Program-made: the position numbers and the translations under genes
NCBI RefSeq assembly: GCF_004027225.2
Contig: NC_044301.2
Coordinates: 20,296,150 to 20,360,149, forward strand
Reading direction: 5' to 3'
DNA: 64,000 bases
DNA from: Strigops habroptila
Taxonomy: Eukaryota; Chordata; Aves; Psittaciformes; Psittacidae
Shown here: positions 10,560-22,767 of the stretch, piece after piece
Layout of the letters: every line of letters begins with the position of its first letter
Position numbering within the stretch: position 1 is the first letter of the stretch
The notes under the pieces: generated by a model
The model's input: the letters and a program-made list of their open reading frames with translations, nothing else
Told to the model about the DNA's origin: nothing
The model's database searches: none

Positions 10560-13500
10560 ACACTTTTCTTTAATCCACTTAGTGTAAATATTCTTGAAAG
10601 ATACCTCCAACCATGCATCTAGATACTGTATAAGAATTACTTAAAGATTGTATCACACCATTAGACATCACTAGATAAATCTTTCTAGGTCATACTGTAT
10701 TAACAGGGACAGATGCAATAGGTCATCCCAGGCATCAGAGGTCAAATAATTAGAATTCCACTCCAACAGGAACAGGTTTATAATTACTATTGCATGAACT
10801 GATAATGTGCTGAGCAAAGAGCCAGCAACCACACCATCTTGCTCTAACTTAAGTTTTTCCAACAACCTTAAAGCATGTCTAATTATGAACAGCAGTCAAC
10901 TTGTACAATTCTCGGTGTACAGTAATAGAAGTAACAATCAAATGTCAAATGGATTAACACTTGAAGGTAATGTGTTAAAATACTTGCTGACTTCTCAAAT
11001 TGTTTTGTTTTCATTTGGTAGGGTAGCATTATTCTTCAAAAAAACTTTGAATAAATCAGATCACATTCATATATTAATTTATATTTTCCCCATACAATAT
11101 TCACAGAGTCTTTTTGTCTTATTCAAACTTTTTCTCCCCTTTAAACTAAAACAAGAACTAACATTTCAGGACATGAAAAGAAATTATGTAAATGTAAAAC
11201 ATCCAAGGAATAGTTGAAACCTTTCACAACTTCAAACACAGTTGTACCTCATTTAACACAGGGTGATTTAGTTGCGTATCACACCACTGATTTAACTATA
11301 ATTTTCATATATGCAGCTATAACAACAAAAAAAAAAAAGTAAAAACCACAAAGCATTTCTTCACCCAGTGTTGAAGTGGTAGCATGTGTTTTATTAGATT
11401 CTATCCAACTGCTTATTTTAAAAAATACATAAAATTTTTAAATGTGTATCATGTTTTTCATAACCCCAAAATAAAGGCATCTTTAAGCTACTGCTGCATA
11501 GAGGTTTGGTTCAGATACCTAACTTCAATGCAAAATTTAAGTGCACTAAAACCTCAGTAAGAATAATACTGAGCTCAACAGTACCATTCAACACATTCAA
11601 ATGTTAAGAAAAGTTAGACACATATATGTGACAGCCAGGTAATACTTTGTTTACCCCATTGTTTACCAATTATGACAGTACACAAAACTGACTTAATGGG
11701 AAAAAAGAAAGTTTCATTTTTTGAAACAAATGTTTTTGTTGTGATTAAAGCTACTCAACAAGTGATATTCAAGCTTCAGAAGACCATAGTGGACACTATG
11801 AAAATCAAATTATGTTTTTATCCAACTCTTGCACCTAAACTGCATTATTTGTGTAATGAATAAAAAAAGTACTGAAGATCAGTTGCTGAAACATAAGGAT
11901 AAAGCGTATAGGTACAATCAAGAATATTGTGTGCAGGTATAAAAAGAAAGCACTAGCTTTTTCTGTTTTCTGATCTTTGAGATTCTGTTACAATTTAAGG
12001 GAAGCTTGTACCTCAAAAAATGGGACTGTGATATTGCAAGTTCAATACAAGATAGAAGGACATTATACATAATTCTGAATACAATATACATTAAGCTTTT
12101 TAATAACCCTGTGACCTTTTAACTAATTTTTGAAGTGCTAAGTTGGTTTTTTTTTCTTCCATCCTGAAAAAGTAGTTTATCAGTTTACAACACAGACAAG
12201 AATTTATTTTTTTTTTTAACTACAACACCATTTTAAAGTGAGGTCATCTTAGACCAATTATTCAGAGTATCCAAGTGCCATGTGTCTGTGTAAAACATGG
12301 ACATGTGCATGTGTAAAACTTGACGATTTTTTACTGGAAATAATACAGGCAGTTAATGAGGATTTAGCATTCTTTCTCTGCTTGCTGAAAACCAGTTTAA
12401 GTGGAGTCTTTTGAATTAGAGTTAGTAACTCAACAATTTATTTTCATCTTAGTTTTGTCTGTGTGCACTTAAACTGGTCAGAGTTCTTTTATTCCTCCCA
12501 AAACACCTGAAGAAGTTTAACCTTATTTTGACTAGCTCAATTCAAGCTACTTGTACGCACATACATTTACTATCATCTTCCACATCCAAGATTTTATTAT
12601 AATACATAAACTAAAGACATGAGCAGTGGCAGCAACGCAGCTACAAATCTACCAAAAAGATACCCCAAAATATTTAAAATATTTCATGACCACTAACAGA
12701 AGAGAGTGGCAATTAAATGCACAAGGTCATACTGTATCAAATGCACCAAACAGGGAAATAAAGTTCACAGCACTCGCACAATGCAGTATTAGTATCAAAT
12801 AGGCTTCTTAATAGGAAACCAATTTAATAAAAAGCTTTGCATGTGCCTAATGGATGCAGTATAACTGTCCAGTGCTGGTGCTGTATTTCTTGATAAAAAT
12901 TAAACTATCTCTGGTCTTAAATCTGACAAGCAGCAGCAGCACAAGTACAGAGATTGCACAGCTTCAGTGACAAAGTTACAAGATTCCCTATTTTATTGTA
13001 TTTTTAAAAACAACATGGAGATTTAAGTTTTTGAATAAAGAAATCACATTTCCTGAGTAGTCTCAGTTTAGAAGTTGTTTAGTAAAACTTTGTGAAAGAG
13101 GAAATGCATTATATTGTAATGCAGAAGTGTGTTTAAGCAAATACACTAAAGTATCAAATTTAGCAGGTTTTGAAGGTGAAGATTTACCAGGCAGGTGGAG
13201 AATCTGCATCATCATGTAGTATCAAGCTTGCAACAGTTTTACAAATAAGCAAAGGATACGACTGGATATTTATTTTTTGTTACAGCAAATCAAAACAGTG
13301 CAATACACCTTGCAACTACAGTTCATCATACTAGCTTGTTTATAATTCAATACATTCAGCCTGAAAATTAAAGTAAAATCAAATTTTCATGAGTATTGTC
13401 TTTCACATCAGACACTAGATTGCTGGGTTCTTTTAAAGCATTATACCACAGATAGATAATCGTATCAGTAAAGTCAAACTCAATTTGGATTAAAATCAGC

Positions 13501-13739
13501 AAAATAAAAGAGAGGCTGGTCATTGCCAGATATTTAATACAAGTATCAGAAAACATTGTTTATATTTCAAATTGGGTGTCCCTTTCATAATTTTTGGGGT
13601 ATGCTTTTTGATTTTAATCAATGAGGAGGGGTAGACATTTAGATGTCTCACATATTTAGTTCCTTTTTTTACCTTCGATTAATTGGAGAACAGTAATTTC
13701 ACAAGCAAATAGCACAATGACCTGAAGCATAACTACCAG
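10560..13739 (-). other. TMED7: Probable TMED7 3' UTR region (A/T-rich)
   Basis: About 3.2 kb of A/T-rich, repeat-poor sequence directly downstream of the TMED7 stop codon on the minus strand. Several minus-strand AATAAA signals are present (plus-strand TTTATT, for example near 11388, 12205, 12593, 12992 and 13266). Long 3' UTRs are typical of p24-family genes. The exact cleavage site cannot be fixed from sequence alone, and the left boundary given is arbitrary. Confidence 0.5.
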
Positions 13740-16700
13740 TTATGATCCAAAATGGGTTGTTATGATTCTTTTATCTGAGAAGAAGCTTTTGAGGAGAAAT
13801 ACCTGTCCAATACTAATTACAAGAAGAATGATTGCTTCCCCTATTGACCAATAGGTGACTCTTGTGTTTAAATCCTCTGCTCTGCTGCGGCCTTGTGCTT
13901 CTCTCAACCGGAAATGAGTCTGATAATCAATGACAGACTTTAAAGCTTCATGAATTGAAACACATGCAGACTCCATCTAGAGAAGCAAAAAAATAGCTCA
14001 GTTAAAAAACCCTTCTAATGCTTGTTCTGTGAAGTTTTATGGCTTGATATTTAGAAATAGGATTCACATAGCTTTACAGATGAAAGATTATCTCAGTCCA
14101 CTGTCAGACTGAAATACTATAAATCAAACGTATTAATCATAGAATAGTTAGGGTTGGAAAGGACCTTAAGATCATCTAGTTCCAACCCCCCTGCCATGGG
14201 CAGGGACACCTTGCACTAAAACATGTCACTCAAGGCTCTGTCCAACCTGGCCTTGAACACCACCAGGGATGGAGCATTCACCACTTCCTTGGGCAACCCA
14301 TTCCAGTGACTCACCACCCTCACTGTAAAGAACTTCTTCCTTATACCTAATCTAAACTTCCCCTGTTTAAATTTGAAGCCATTACCCCTCGTCCTACCAC
14401 TACAGTCCCTAATGAAAAGTCCCTCCCCAGCATCCTTATAGGCCCCCTTCAGATACTGGAAGGCTGCTATGAGGTCTCCACGCAGCCTTCTCTTCTCCAG
14501 GCTGAACAGCCCCGATGTTCTCAGCCTGTCTCCACACAGGAGGTGCTCCAGCCCCCTTATCATCCTCGTGGCCCTCCTCTGGACTTGCTCCAACAGCTCC
14601 ATGTCCTTTTTATGTTGAGGACACCAGAACTGTACACAATACTCCAAGTGGGGTCTCACGAGAGCAGAGTAGAGGGGCAGGATCACCTCCTTCGACCTGC
14701 TGGTCACGCTTCTTTTGATGCAGCACAGGATACGGTTGGCAAAATAAGAAATTATAACTGAATTTGCAGTAAGTCACCTACTCGCTACAAATCTTCAGCC
14801 ACTGCAAACTTACATGGAGCAAATTCAAGTGAGCAAGATGGTATTTGGGAAGTGGCATTGTGTTCAAACTAGTAAAACAGTGGTCATGTCCAAGATTTTA
14901 AAATGGTTGTTTAAATTGAAGTTTGGTAACAGTACACTATAGTGTAGGAATGTGTCCTGGGTTCAGTTGTAACAGTTTTCTCCCTTTTTGTAGCTGGTGC
15001 AGTGCTGTGTTTTTGACTTTAGTCTGACAACAATGCTGATAACACACCAGTGTTTTAGTTGTTGTTAAGTAATGCTTACCCCGATGAAGAACTTTTCAGT
15101 CTCATGCTCTGCCAGTGAGGAGGGGCACGGGAACCCATGAAGAAGCAGAGACAGGACACCTGACCCCAATAGCCAAAGGGGTATTCCATACCACAGCACG
15201 TCATGCCCAGTATAGAAACCGGGGGGAGTTACCCGGAAGGCCCAGATCACTGCTCGGGTCGAGCTGGGTATCGGTCGGCAGGTGGTGATTAATTGTATTG
15301 GGCATCACTTGTGTTTATTGGTTTTTTCCCTTTCCTCTTTTAGTTTTATATTCTCTCCCCTTGTTATTTCCCTTATCATTATTATTATTGGTGGTAGCAG
15401 TAGTAGTTTTGTATTATACCTTAGTTATTGGATTGTTCTTATCTCAACCCGTGGGAGTTACATTCTTTCGATTCTCCTCCCCATCCCTCCGGGTGCAGGG
15501 AGAGAAGAAGTGGGGGAGTGAGCAAGAGGTTGCATGGTTCTGAGTTACCAGCTGGGCTTAAACCATGACAGAATGTTAGTGAGAATTCGTGGTTTCTGTT
15601 CCAGGTTAAGTTGGCTGATTTAGTTTGGGCAGAAGTGGTGTATTACTAAAATTCTGAAGAAAGAAGGGAACGTTAGGAAAATAATTCTCGAGTAAGAATA
15701 CTGCTTTGCCACTTAAGTTTCTTATGACATATCTAGAAACCAGTTAAGTATGACTGATTTTGTTGTGGTTTTTTTTTTTATTTCGCTAGAATTCTTTTCC
15801 CAGTTACATAAGAGATAAACCATTCAAGTCTTCCCCTCTGAAGAAGGCTCTAAATTATTTTAATATAACAACAAATTGTTCTCAAAGCTTCTCCAAAGTG
15901 CAGGAACTTGAAAACCCTGATCCATTGATATTTTACACTTTATAAAATCCATACTTCCACAGATATAGAACCATGACATTAAAAAGTTCCCTTAAACTCT
16001 AGGCCACTGTATATTTTCCCTAATTTCCACGTAAATAGTTAGTAATTCCTCATGAATTTTATAAACATACCCTCCGCCTAACAGTTGCTGTCAAACACGA
16101 CAATATTTTACCTGAGTAAGTGCTGTTGCTCTGTTCTCACTAGGAAACAGTGGTGGATCTTCTCCAACCTGGAAATCAAAGTACACAGTTTTGTGTGTGA
16201 AAGTAGAGAACTCATTGCTGAAGCAGAATTTGTATGTTCCATTTCTAGATGCAATAAATGTGAAACTATCATATTGTTTCTTCATCTCTTTGTATAATAC
16301 TGCACCATCAGGACCTTCCAACTGACAGTCAACATCATAATGACCTCCAGTGATCACCTGAAAACAACAAGAAATTGTCTTGAGCAAAACAGACATCCAA
16401 CTAGCATTGCAAATTGTTTGATCTAACAAATGTTTTAAAATGAAATGCATTAATTTAAAAATCTTTCAATACAAATTTGCAAAAATCCTCATCTTATGGA
16501 AGACTCACAGAACAATTCAAAATACATATCCTCAATTTAAAAGATCTTAATGTCAACTATGACTTCTAACAGTTTACGAAGAAAGTTTTAGTTACTTCAT
16601 TTTAAGATACTGGTACTATAACAAAGGTTAGACTAGATGAAATTTGATGGGGCAAAGACATTACTTTAATAAATCAGTAATTTACTATATCCGTAAGCCC

Positions 16701-18279
16701 AGACACACAATTTATTCAGCAAGTTGAGATTGCCAAAATGCAAAAAAACAGCTCCTATGTGTATGGCCTAAACTGTCTAACTAGCCTATTAGGTCGAGCT
16801 GCTTTATGTTGCAAGAATGGCATATGTCCAGTAGAACAGGTATTACAGCCTGGCTCGTTTTCATATGTGCATGTCAACAGAGCAATGTTCTAGAGATTCT
16901 GCTGCCTCACTCCTGCACAATTAATGACAGTATTTTTTCCAAAACCAGCACATTCTGATTATTCCTACAAGCAACTCAAAATTTCATATGATTGTCTCAA
17001 GTATTTCCAGCTTTTGTTTACTGTTGGTTTATTGTTATAGTTTAAGCTCAGCCGGTAACTCAAAACCACACAGCTGCTCGCTCGCTCCCCCCCTTCTTCC
17101 CCCCTGCTCCTGGAGGGATGGGGAAGAGAATCGAAAGAATGTAACTCCCACGGGTTGAGATAAGAACAATCCAATAACTAAGGTATAATACAAAACCACT
17201 ACTGCTACCACCAATAATAATAATGATAAAGGAAATAACAAGGGGAAAGAATATAAAACTAAAAGGGGAAAGGGAAAAAAACCAATAAATACAAGTGATG
17301 CCCAATACAATTGCTCACCACCCACCGAACGATGCCCAGCCTGACCCAAGCAGCGATCTGGGCCTCCTGGGTGACTCCCCCCAGTTTCTATACTGGGTAT
17401 GACATGCTGTGGGATAGAATACCCCTTTGGCTAGTTTGGGTCAGGTGTCCTGTCTCTGCTTCCTCCTGGCTTCCCGTGCCCCTCCTCACTGGCAGAGCAT
17501 GAGACTGAAAAGTCCTTGATCGGGGTAAGCATTACTTAACAACAACTAAAACACTGGTGCGTTATCAGCATTGTTGTCAGACTACAGTCAAAAACACAGC
17601 ACTGCACCAGCTACTAAGGAGAAAAATAACTGTTACAGCTGAACCCAGGATATCTATACATAGCACATTGTTCTGTAGAATCAGACTAGCTATCCTACCT
17701 CCACAGCGAGAGCAACTGGCAGTTTAGGTATTCATAGCTTACTATTCTGATGACTCTGAGGCTAGTAGTTAAATTTAATCCTTGTTCCAAACTTCTTGCC
17801 TTTAAGATAAAGCATCCTGAAGGACGAAGAGACTTCTATCCAAAGGCATAGCCCTTTTATATGCATACAGAATCTTTCTAAAATAGTAGACATTTTATTT
17901 GAAATATTTAAATATCTATTCAAACTTATAATGTTGTAAATTTTTATTCAGAAGTGCCAAGCACCAGAAGCAACACTTCAGATGATAGTCTGCATAATAT
18001 GAGTGCCCTCCAATTTATATAGGTATTAAGTTATTAAAACCCTAATGTTAACGGTAAAATGAAAAAACAAGAGATTCCCTGGGGGCCGAGGGAAGCGAGA
18101 AGTACCTGAAACTCGAGAGTGCACTTAGTGCCCTGGATAATCTCCTCGTAGAAACATTGCCTGGCGTTGTCAGGCAGCTCGAAAGTGATCTCAGAGGCCC
18201 GTGCAGCGCAGGCCACCAGCAGCAGCAGCGTCAGCCACCCCCACAGTCCCACGGTTCCGGAGCCCTGTAACAGCATCAC
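13740..18279 (-). CDS. TMED7: TMED7, p24-family cargo receptor (three coding exons)
   Basis: Exons on the minus strand are 18106-18279, 16112-16357 and 13740-13976, all with AG/GT junctions and phase 0, giving 218 residues. The product is a type I membrane protein that cycles between ER and Golgi in COPII/COPI vesicles as part of p24 complexes. Residues 1-28 form a signal peptide ending before [10 protein letters not shown]. The GOLD domain follows, with Cys42 and Cys103 positioned for its disulfide and a possible N-glycosylation site at Asn97 (NGT). A coiled-coil stem lies at about 141-180 and a membrane span at about 186-202. The short tail [10 protein letters not shown] carries the FF-type COP-binding motif. 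The sequence follows TMED7 (FFSDKR.. tail, [19 protein letters not shown]) rather than TMED3. The start is one of two adjacent Met codons at 18274-18279. All three exons are open, so the gene looks intact. A CR1 and a solo LTR lie in intron 2, another LTR in intron 1. Confidence 0.95.
14137..14745 (-). mobile_element. CR1 LINE 3' end in TMED7 intron 2
   Basis: Minus-strand CR1: the tail side starts at TCATAGAATAGTTAGGGTTGG. The last 163 codons of ORF2 ([16 protein letters not shown], then [13 protein letters not shown]) read open on the minus strand. It is 5'-truncated near 14745, in the C-terminal RT/thumb portion. Confidence 0.93.
14953..15570 (+). repeat. ERV-L solo LTR in TMED7 intron 2
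   Basis: A 618-bp complete LTR from TGTCCTGGGTTCAG to AAACCATGACA, flanked on both sides by the perfect 5-bp duplication GAATG (14948-14952 and 15571-15575). No internal sequence is present, so it formed by LTR-LTR recombination. It is antisense to TMED7. Confidence 0.95.
17033..17652 (-). repeat. ERV-L solo LTR in TMED7 intron 1
   Basis: A roughly 620-bp minus-strand LTR with the same internal order as the other copies, including the GATAATGATAA-type tract and the C-rich segment. The right edge is CCAGGATA rather than CCAGGACA. No clear 5-bp duplication was found, so it is older or its edges have mutated. It is in the sense direction relative to TMED7. Confidence 0.85.
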
Positions 18280-18720
18280 TCAGCGTGCAAAATGGACTAA
18301 CGGTAACCGAGAGTGAGCAGGGCAGAAAGAAGGCAGCCCCGCGTTGGAGACCAGCAGATACAGAACCCGAAGGAAGATGCCTGCGGCACCAACCGATAAC
18401 AATGAAGAAACCTAACCGAGGAAGCGCACTACACACCCGAGAGCAACCACGGCGCCTAGTACCGCCCTCATAGAAGCGTTTCCGGGTGAGCCTCCATAGT
18501 TTTATAGACGTGGTGTTCAGCGAAGAAGGAGGCGCTCCCCACCTCTGCCGCGCGCATTTGTGTGTTTGCTGCCTGGCAACGATTGTCAAGGGGCATGACG
18601 GCCCGGCACTGCTGTGGGGCCTGGGCCTGGTCCCAGTCGTGACACCAGTGAGCCGAGGTGGTGTCCGCGTTCACACAGATACTTCACTAGAGGTACTGTA
18701 AACGCATGCGCGAGCCCCGC
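18280..18720 (-). promoter_or_regulatory. TMED7: TMED7 promoter / 5' region, CpG-rich
   Basis: G/C- and CpG-rich sequence immediately upstream of the TMED7 start, contrasting with A/T-rich flanks. An NRF1-like palindrome, CGCATGCGCG, lies at 18703-18712. No TATA box was seen, consistent with a housekeeping CpG-island promoter. The transcription start is not determined. Confidence 0.6.
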
Positions 18721-19287
18721 TCATCTCAGCTTTGTGCTGAGGGGTGCTCAGATTACATAGCTAATTTTCAGATATTTAGCCAGGTACTCACACATAAGAG
18801 AATTCTCTCTGTCATACCTGCAAGGCACAGTCCATGTTCCCCAACATATCAAAACTTTTGACTCTATGTCCATTGTATGCAGTCATCCAGGTATTAAACT
18901 GTTTTTAAATTCTTGTGAGGCATGATTTAGAGTTGAAATAGGGGACTCTCTTCTCCAAATGCAAGTGAAATATGTCTTAAGTACTCTCACTGTATATCTT
19001 CTAGTTACTGAATACATGGGGTTGAGTTTCAGAGTTGGAGTTCAACTTTATATGTCATTTAACATTCATTGCTCCAGAGAGATAAAGTGCAAGATCAAAA
19101 TTAAATTCTGCTGATTAGAATGTTCACACTGACTGCGGGAATATCAGATTTAAGTTCTACTCCAGTAAATATTCAGTTATTTTTATGAAGTAAAACAGCT
19201 TCAGAAGAAAAAATCAAAGATGACCCCTGTAGTGATCCTTACTGAAAAAATGTTGTTTGTTAGTCATTCACATAACAAGTAACCTGG
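18721..19287. other. Intergenic, nothing recognised
   Basis: A/T-rich sequence upstream of TMED7 without recognisable exons or repeats. Confidence 0.5.
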
Positions 19288-19870
19288 TGTACTGGTTTTA
19301 GCTGGGCTAGAGTTAATAGTAATAGTTCTTAATAGTAGCTTGTATGGTGCTATGTTTTTGATTTGTGATGAAAACAGTGTTGATAACACACTGATGTTTT
19401 AGTTATTGTTGAACAATGCTTCAAGACATCAAGGCCTTTTTTGATTGTCATACTGCCCTGTCAGCAAGTAGGCCAAGGGTGCATGAGAAGTTGGGAGGGG
19501 ACACAGCTGGGACAGCTGACCCCAACTGACCCACAGGATATTCCATGCCATATGACATCACGCTCAGCAATAAAAACTGGGGGGGGGGGGGGGGGGGAGT
19601 TTTGTTGGGGCTGCCATTGCTTGGGTACAGGCTGGGCATCAGTCAGCTGGCGGTGAGCAAATGGGGTTTTTTTGCATCACTTATTTTTCTTGGTTTTGGT
19701 TTTATTGGGGCGGGCGGTGTTCTTTTTATTTCTTATTAAACTGTCTTGATTTCAACCCACGAGTTTTTACACTTTTACCCTTACAATTATCCCCTGCCCC
19801 ATCCCACTGTGGGGAGAGTGAGCAAGCAGGTGTGTGATGCTTAACTGTCTACCAGGTTTAAACCACAGCA
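19288..19870 (+). repeat. Related, older solo LTR
   Basis: A 583-bp element from TGTACTGGTTTTAGCTGGG to AACCACAGCA, with the same block order as the ERV-L LTRs (GTGTTGATAACACACTGATG, later TTTAAACCAC) but strongly diverged. AATAAA-AACTGG lies near 19570, followed by an 18-nt G run. The flanks CCTGG and CCTGA could be a decayed 5-bp duplication. It is a sister or older LTR subfamily. Confidence 0.75.
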
Positions 19871-20396
19871 CCTGAGTAGGCCTAAGCCTCTGATCTACCA
19901 TACTGCACATACAGCTTGGCCTTCAGGCTTGTGTTCTGCTGTTCAAAGTCCTCGACCTCAGCATAAACTCAGCCAGCTCATTGTACCAGAACAGTCTGCA
20001 GGCAGCTCGCACTTGGTACCAGTGATTATGCCACCTGTGTGTCCTTGCTTTTATCTAAAAGTGCAGGAAGAAGTTCTCATGTGAACATGCTTTCTATTTA
20101 ACAGTAGAAATGATAAAAAGAGTCGTTTCCTTGTAAGAAAGTCTTGAATGACCACAATGGGGTAAACCTGCCATGGATGGGATGTGCATGATTTGTTGAG
20201 CCCTGATTGGAGGCCTATTTGATCCTGCACAACTTGAGGTTCCCAGCATCTAAAGGGATGCAAGATTGTCTATACTATTCTCTCCTTCTTTATAGTGTTT
20301 AATAATTAGCTTTTTTAATTATACTTTACAGAGTCTGAATGCCTTTCTGGGATCATAATGGACCAACCAATACCTCCTGGTGAAAAACAGCACCGC
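19871..20396. other. Unassigned, with weak dispersed repeat
   Basis: No coding sequence. Bases 20170-20300 resemble 10196-10330 (CCATGGATGG and the block around CAGCATCTAAAGGGATG). This stretch leads directly into ERV-L copy D. Confidence 0.35.
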
Positions 20397-20982
20397 AGCC
20401 AGGGAGAATGGTCCTACCTGGAGCCTCTGGCAGAAAGCTCCAGGGGAGATTCGAGGTCGACCCCCCAGCTTTTAGAATTGGGGATACAGAGGATCTGAGG
20501 CCAGGTATACTCCCACTGAAAAAGAGATACTGGCAGCCTATGAAGGGGTTCGAGCTGCTTCAGAAGTGATTGGAACTGAAGCACAGCTTCTGGCACCCCA
20601 GTTGCTGGTGACTGGACTGGGTGTCCAAAGGCGGGTCTCCTCTACCCATCATGCAACTGATGCTACATGAAGTAAGTAGGCCTCATTAATTACACAACAA
20701 GCTCGAATAGGAAATCCCAGTTGTCCAGGAATTCTAGAAGTCATCATGGACTGGCCAGAGGGCAAAGATTTTGGGATGTCACCAGAGGAGGAGGCGATGC
20801 GTGCTGAAGAAGCCCCACCATATAATAAGCTGTCAGAAACCGAGAAGCAATATGCCTTGTGATTGAGGAGTGTGGACTTGATCATGGACAATATTGCCGA
20901 GGTTATTCAGGAATGTTAAACGTGCTGCAATTAAGCAAGCCAAGCAGTTAAAGCCTCTCTGGTAAGGAGAACAATGGCTGAA
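20397..20982 (+). pseudogene. ERV-L copy D: RNase H / integrase fragment
   Basis: Plus-strand homology to the RT connection and RNase H (PTEKEILAAYEGVRAA, then the stretch before LFTDGS). A deletion near 20860 joins this to the integrase zinc-finger end (FRNVKRAAIKQAKQLKPLW). It contains several stops and is interrupted at 20983 by a minus-strand LTR. Confidence 0.75.
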
Positions 20983-21510
20983 GCCGCTCGCTCACTCCCC
21001 CACTTCTTCTTTCCCCTGCTCCCGGAGGGATGGGAAGGAGAATCAAAAGAATGTAAAACCCACGAGTTGAGATAAGAACTGTCTGGTAACTAAGGTATAA
21101 TACAAAACTACTACTGCTACCACCAATAATAATAATGATAAGGGAAATAACAAGGGGAGAGAATACAATTGCTCACCACCTGCCAACCGATACCCAGTCC
21201 AACCTGAGCAGTGATCTGGGCCTTCCAGGTAACTCCCCCCAGTTTCTATACTGGGCATGACATGCTGTGGTATGGAATACCCCTTTGGCTGCTTTGGGTC
21301 AGGTGTCCTGTCTCTGCTTCCTCCTGGCTTCCCCTCCTTCCTGGCAGAGCATGAGGCTGAGAAAGTCCTTGATTGGAGTAAACATTACCTAGCAAGAACT
21401 AAAAACATTGGTGTGTTATCAGCACTGTTCCCAGGCTGACAGTCGAAATCACAGCACTGCACCAGCTACTAAGAAGGAGAAAAATGACTGCTACTGCTGA
21501 ACCCAGGACA
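20983..21510 (-). repeat. Truncated ERV-L LTR within copy D
   Basis: Minus-strand LTR lacking about 48 bp of its plus-strand left end (starts at CCGCTCGCTCACTCCCCC). The right end CCAGGACA is intact at 21510. Sequence on both sides is plus-strand copy D, with integrase core and C-terminus missing, so the insertion came with or was followed by a deletion. Confidence 0.82.
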
Positions 21511-21711
21511 GACTGTTACGACAGATGAAGCCCGACATCATGGACTCAATGAACTCAGTGAACTTTATAAGGATGGTCCATGGACTAAGGAATGATATCT
21601 GTCTCTCTATGTTTTTGTATATATATGTATCAAGACTCAAGAAGCAATGGTATATTGAAAAATGTGGGACCTGAGCATGGCGTGAATGGTGTGGAATAAG
21701 GAGTGGATACT
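21511..21711 (+). mobile_element. ERV-L copy D 3' non-coding segment
   Basis: Similar to 4568-4768 of copy A: starts GACTGTTACGACAGATG and ends at the polypurine-like GAATAAGGAGTGGATAC directly before an LTR. Confidence 0.75.
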
Positions 21712-21873
21712 ATCCTGGGTTCAGCTGTAACAGTTATTTTTCTCCTTCCTAGTATGTGGTGCAATGCTCTGTTTTGGCTTTAGTCTGAGAACAATGCCAA
21801 TAACACACCGATGTTTTAGTTGTTGCTAAGTTATGCTTACTCTGATCAAGGACTTTTCAGTCTCATGCTCTAC
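21712..21873 (+). repeat. ERV-L copy D 3' LTR, truncated
   Basis: The first 162 bp of an ERV-L LTR (TATCCTGGGTTCAGCTGTAAC to CTCATGCTCT). It is abruptly joined at 21874 to class I retroviral integrase sequence. Confidence 0.85.
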
Positions 21874-22683
21874 TTTCCCTAGGAAAAACTTTAACTGCAC
21901 TTCAGAGTGTGGTTGCTTGGAACAGGCCCCTATCTTTGGAGAACCCAGTACATGATTTCCAACAGGGAGATTATGCCTACGTGAAGACATGGACTTCTGA
22001 ACCCCTTCAAGAATGCTGGAAAGAACCTTTTCAAGTAACAACTAACCTGATTAACCCTGCAGTCTTTTTGAACTCCGTGCAGGTAGAAGGACAATTAGAA
22101 CATGACTGTTTGGTGACCATTGAACATGTCTATTCCAGTTGAGAAGACTTAAAGGATAGACCACTGGATGATCCTGTTTGGGAATTATATATGGATGGTA
22201 GCAGTTTTGTGGAGGACTGAATTCGATATGCAGGATATGTGGTGACTACTGAGAATTTGGTTATAGAAGCAAAGTCTTTACCTTGCACTACTTCACCTCA
22301 AAAAGCAGAACTGATAGCCTTGATGAGAGCATTAGAACTGAGTGAAGGAAAGAAAGTGAATATTTGGACTGATCCATAATACGGGTGGTACATGTTCATG
22401 GAGTCCTGTGAAAGAAAAGGGGACTATTATCCTCCCAGGGAACAAGTATTAAATACAAAAAGAAATCTTAAAATTAATATAAGCAGTCCAGAAGCCAATT
22501 AAGGTGGCAATCGTGCACTGTAAAGCACATCAGTCAGGAAATGCAAAAGAAATTACAGGAAACAAATTAGCAGACAGAACAGCAAGGAGGATTGCAAAAA
22601 GAGATGCCTTCCAAATGGCATTAATCCCTAATAAAAACACAGCTCTACCAAAAGAAAAACCTAAATATTCAGTGAGACAAGTC
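21874..22683 (+). pseudogene. Class I (gammaretrovirus-like) ERV: integrase C-terminus fused to RNase H
   Basis: Bases 21874-22043 encode an integrase C-terminal domain (HDFQQGDYAYVKTW, then a KEPFQV strand). From about 22050 the same frame continues as the RT connection and RNase [52 protein letters not shown], then HCKAHQ and GNKLADRTAR. In an intact element RNase H precedes integrase, so the order here is rearranged. There are in-frame stops at about 22140, 22218 and 22377. It is clearly different from the ERV-L copies. Confidence 0.8.
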
Positions 22684-22767
22684 ATTCTCACCTCTGTGCC
22701 TGGCAAAATCTTGGAGCAGATTATCCTGGAAAGCATGCTAAGGCACATGAAAAACAACGAGGTGGTT
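22684..22767 (+). mobile_element. CR1 ORF2 RT fragment
   Basis: About 80 bp encoding the CR1 RT motif LTSVPGKILEQIILESMLRHM, in frame after the class I RNase H and directly left of the LTR at 22768. Both edges are abrupt. Confidence 0.8.

Noticed and set aside
18034-18279. TMED3 instead of TMED7
   Set aside because: The FFSDKR tail and exon 3 sequence fit TMED7; the exon structure is continuous and open.
19580-19597. Poly-G run as assembly gap or functional site
   Set aside because: It lies at the G-rich position (GGGGGGAG) shared by all these LTRs; simple expansion is sufficient.
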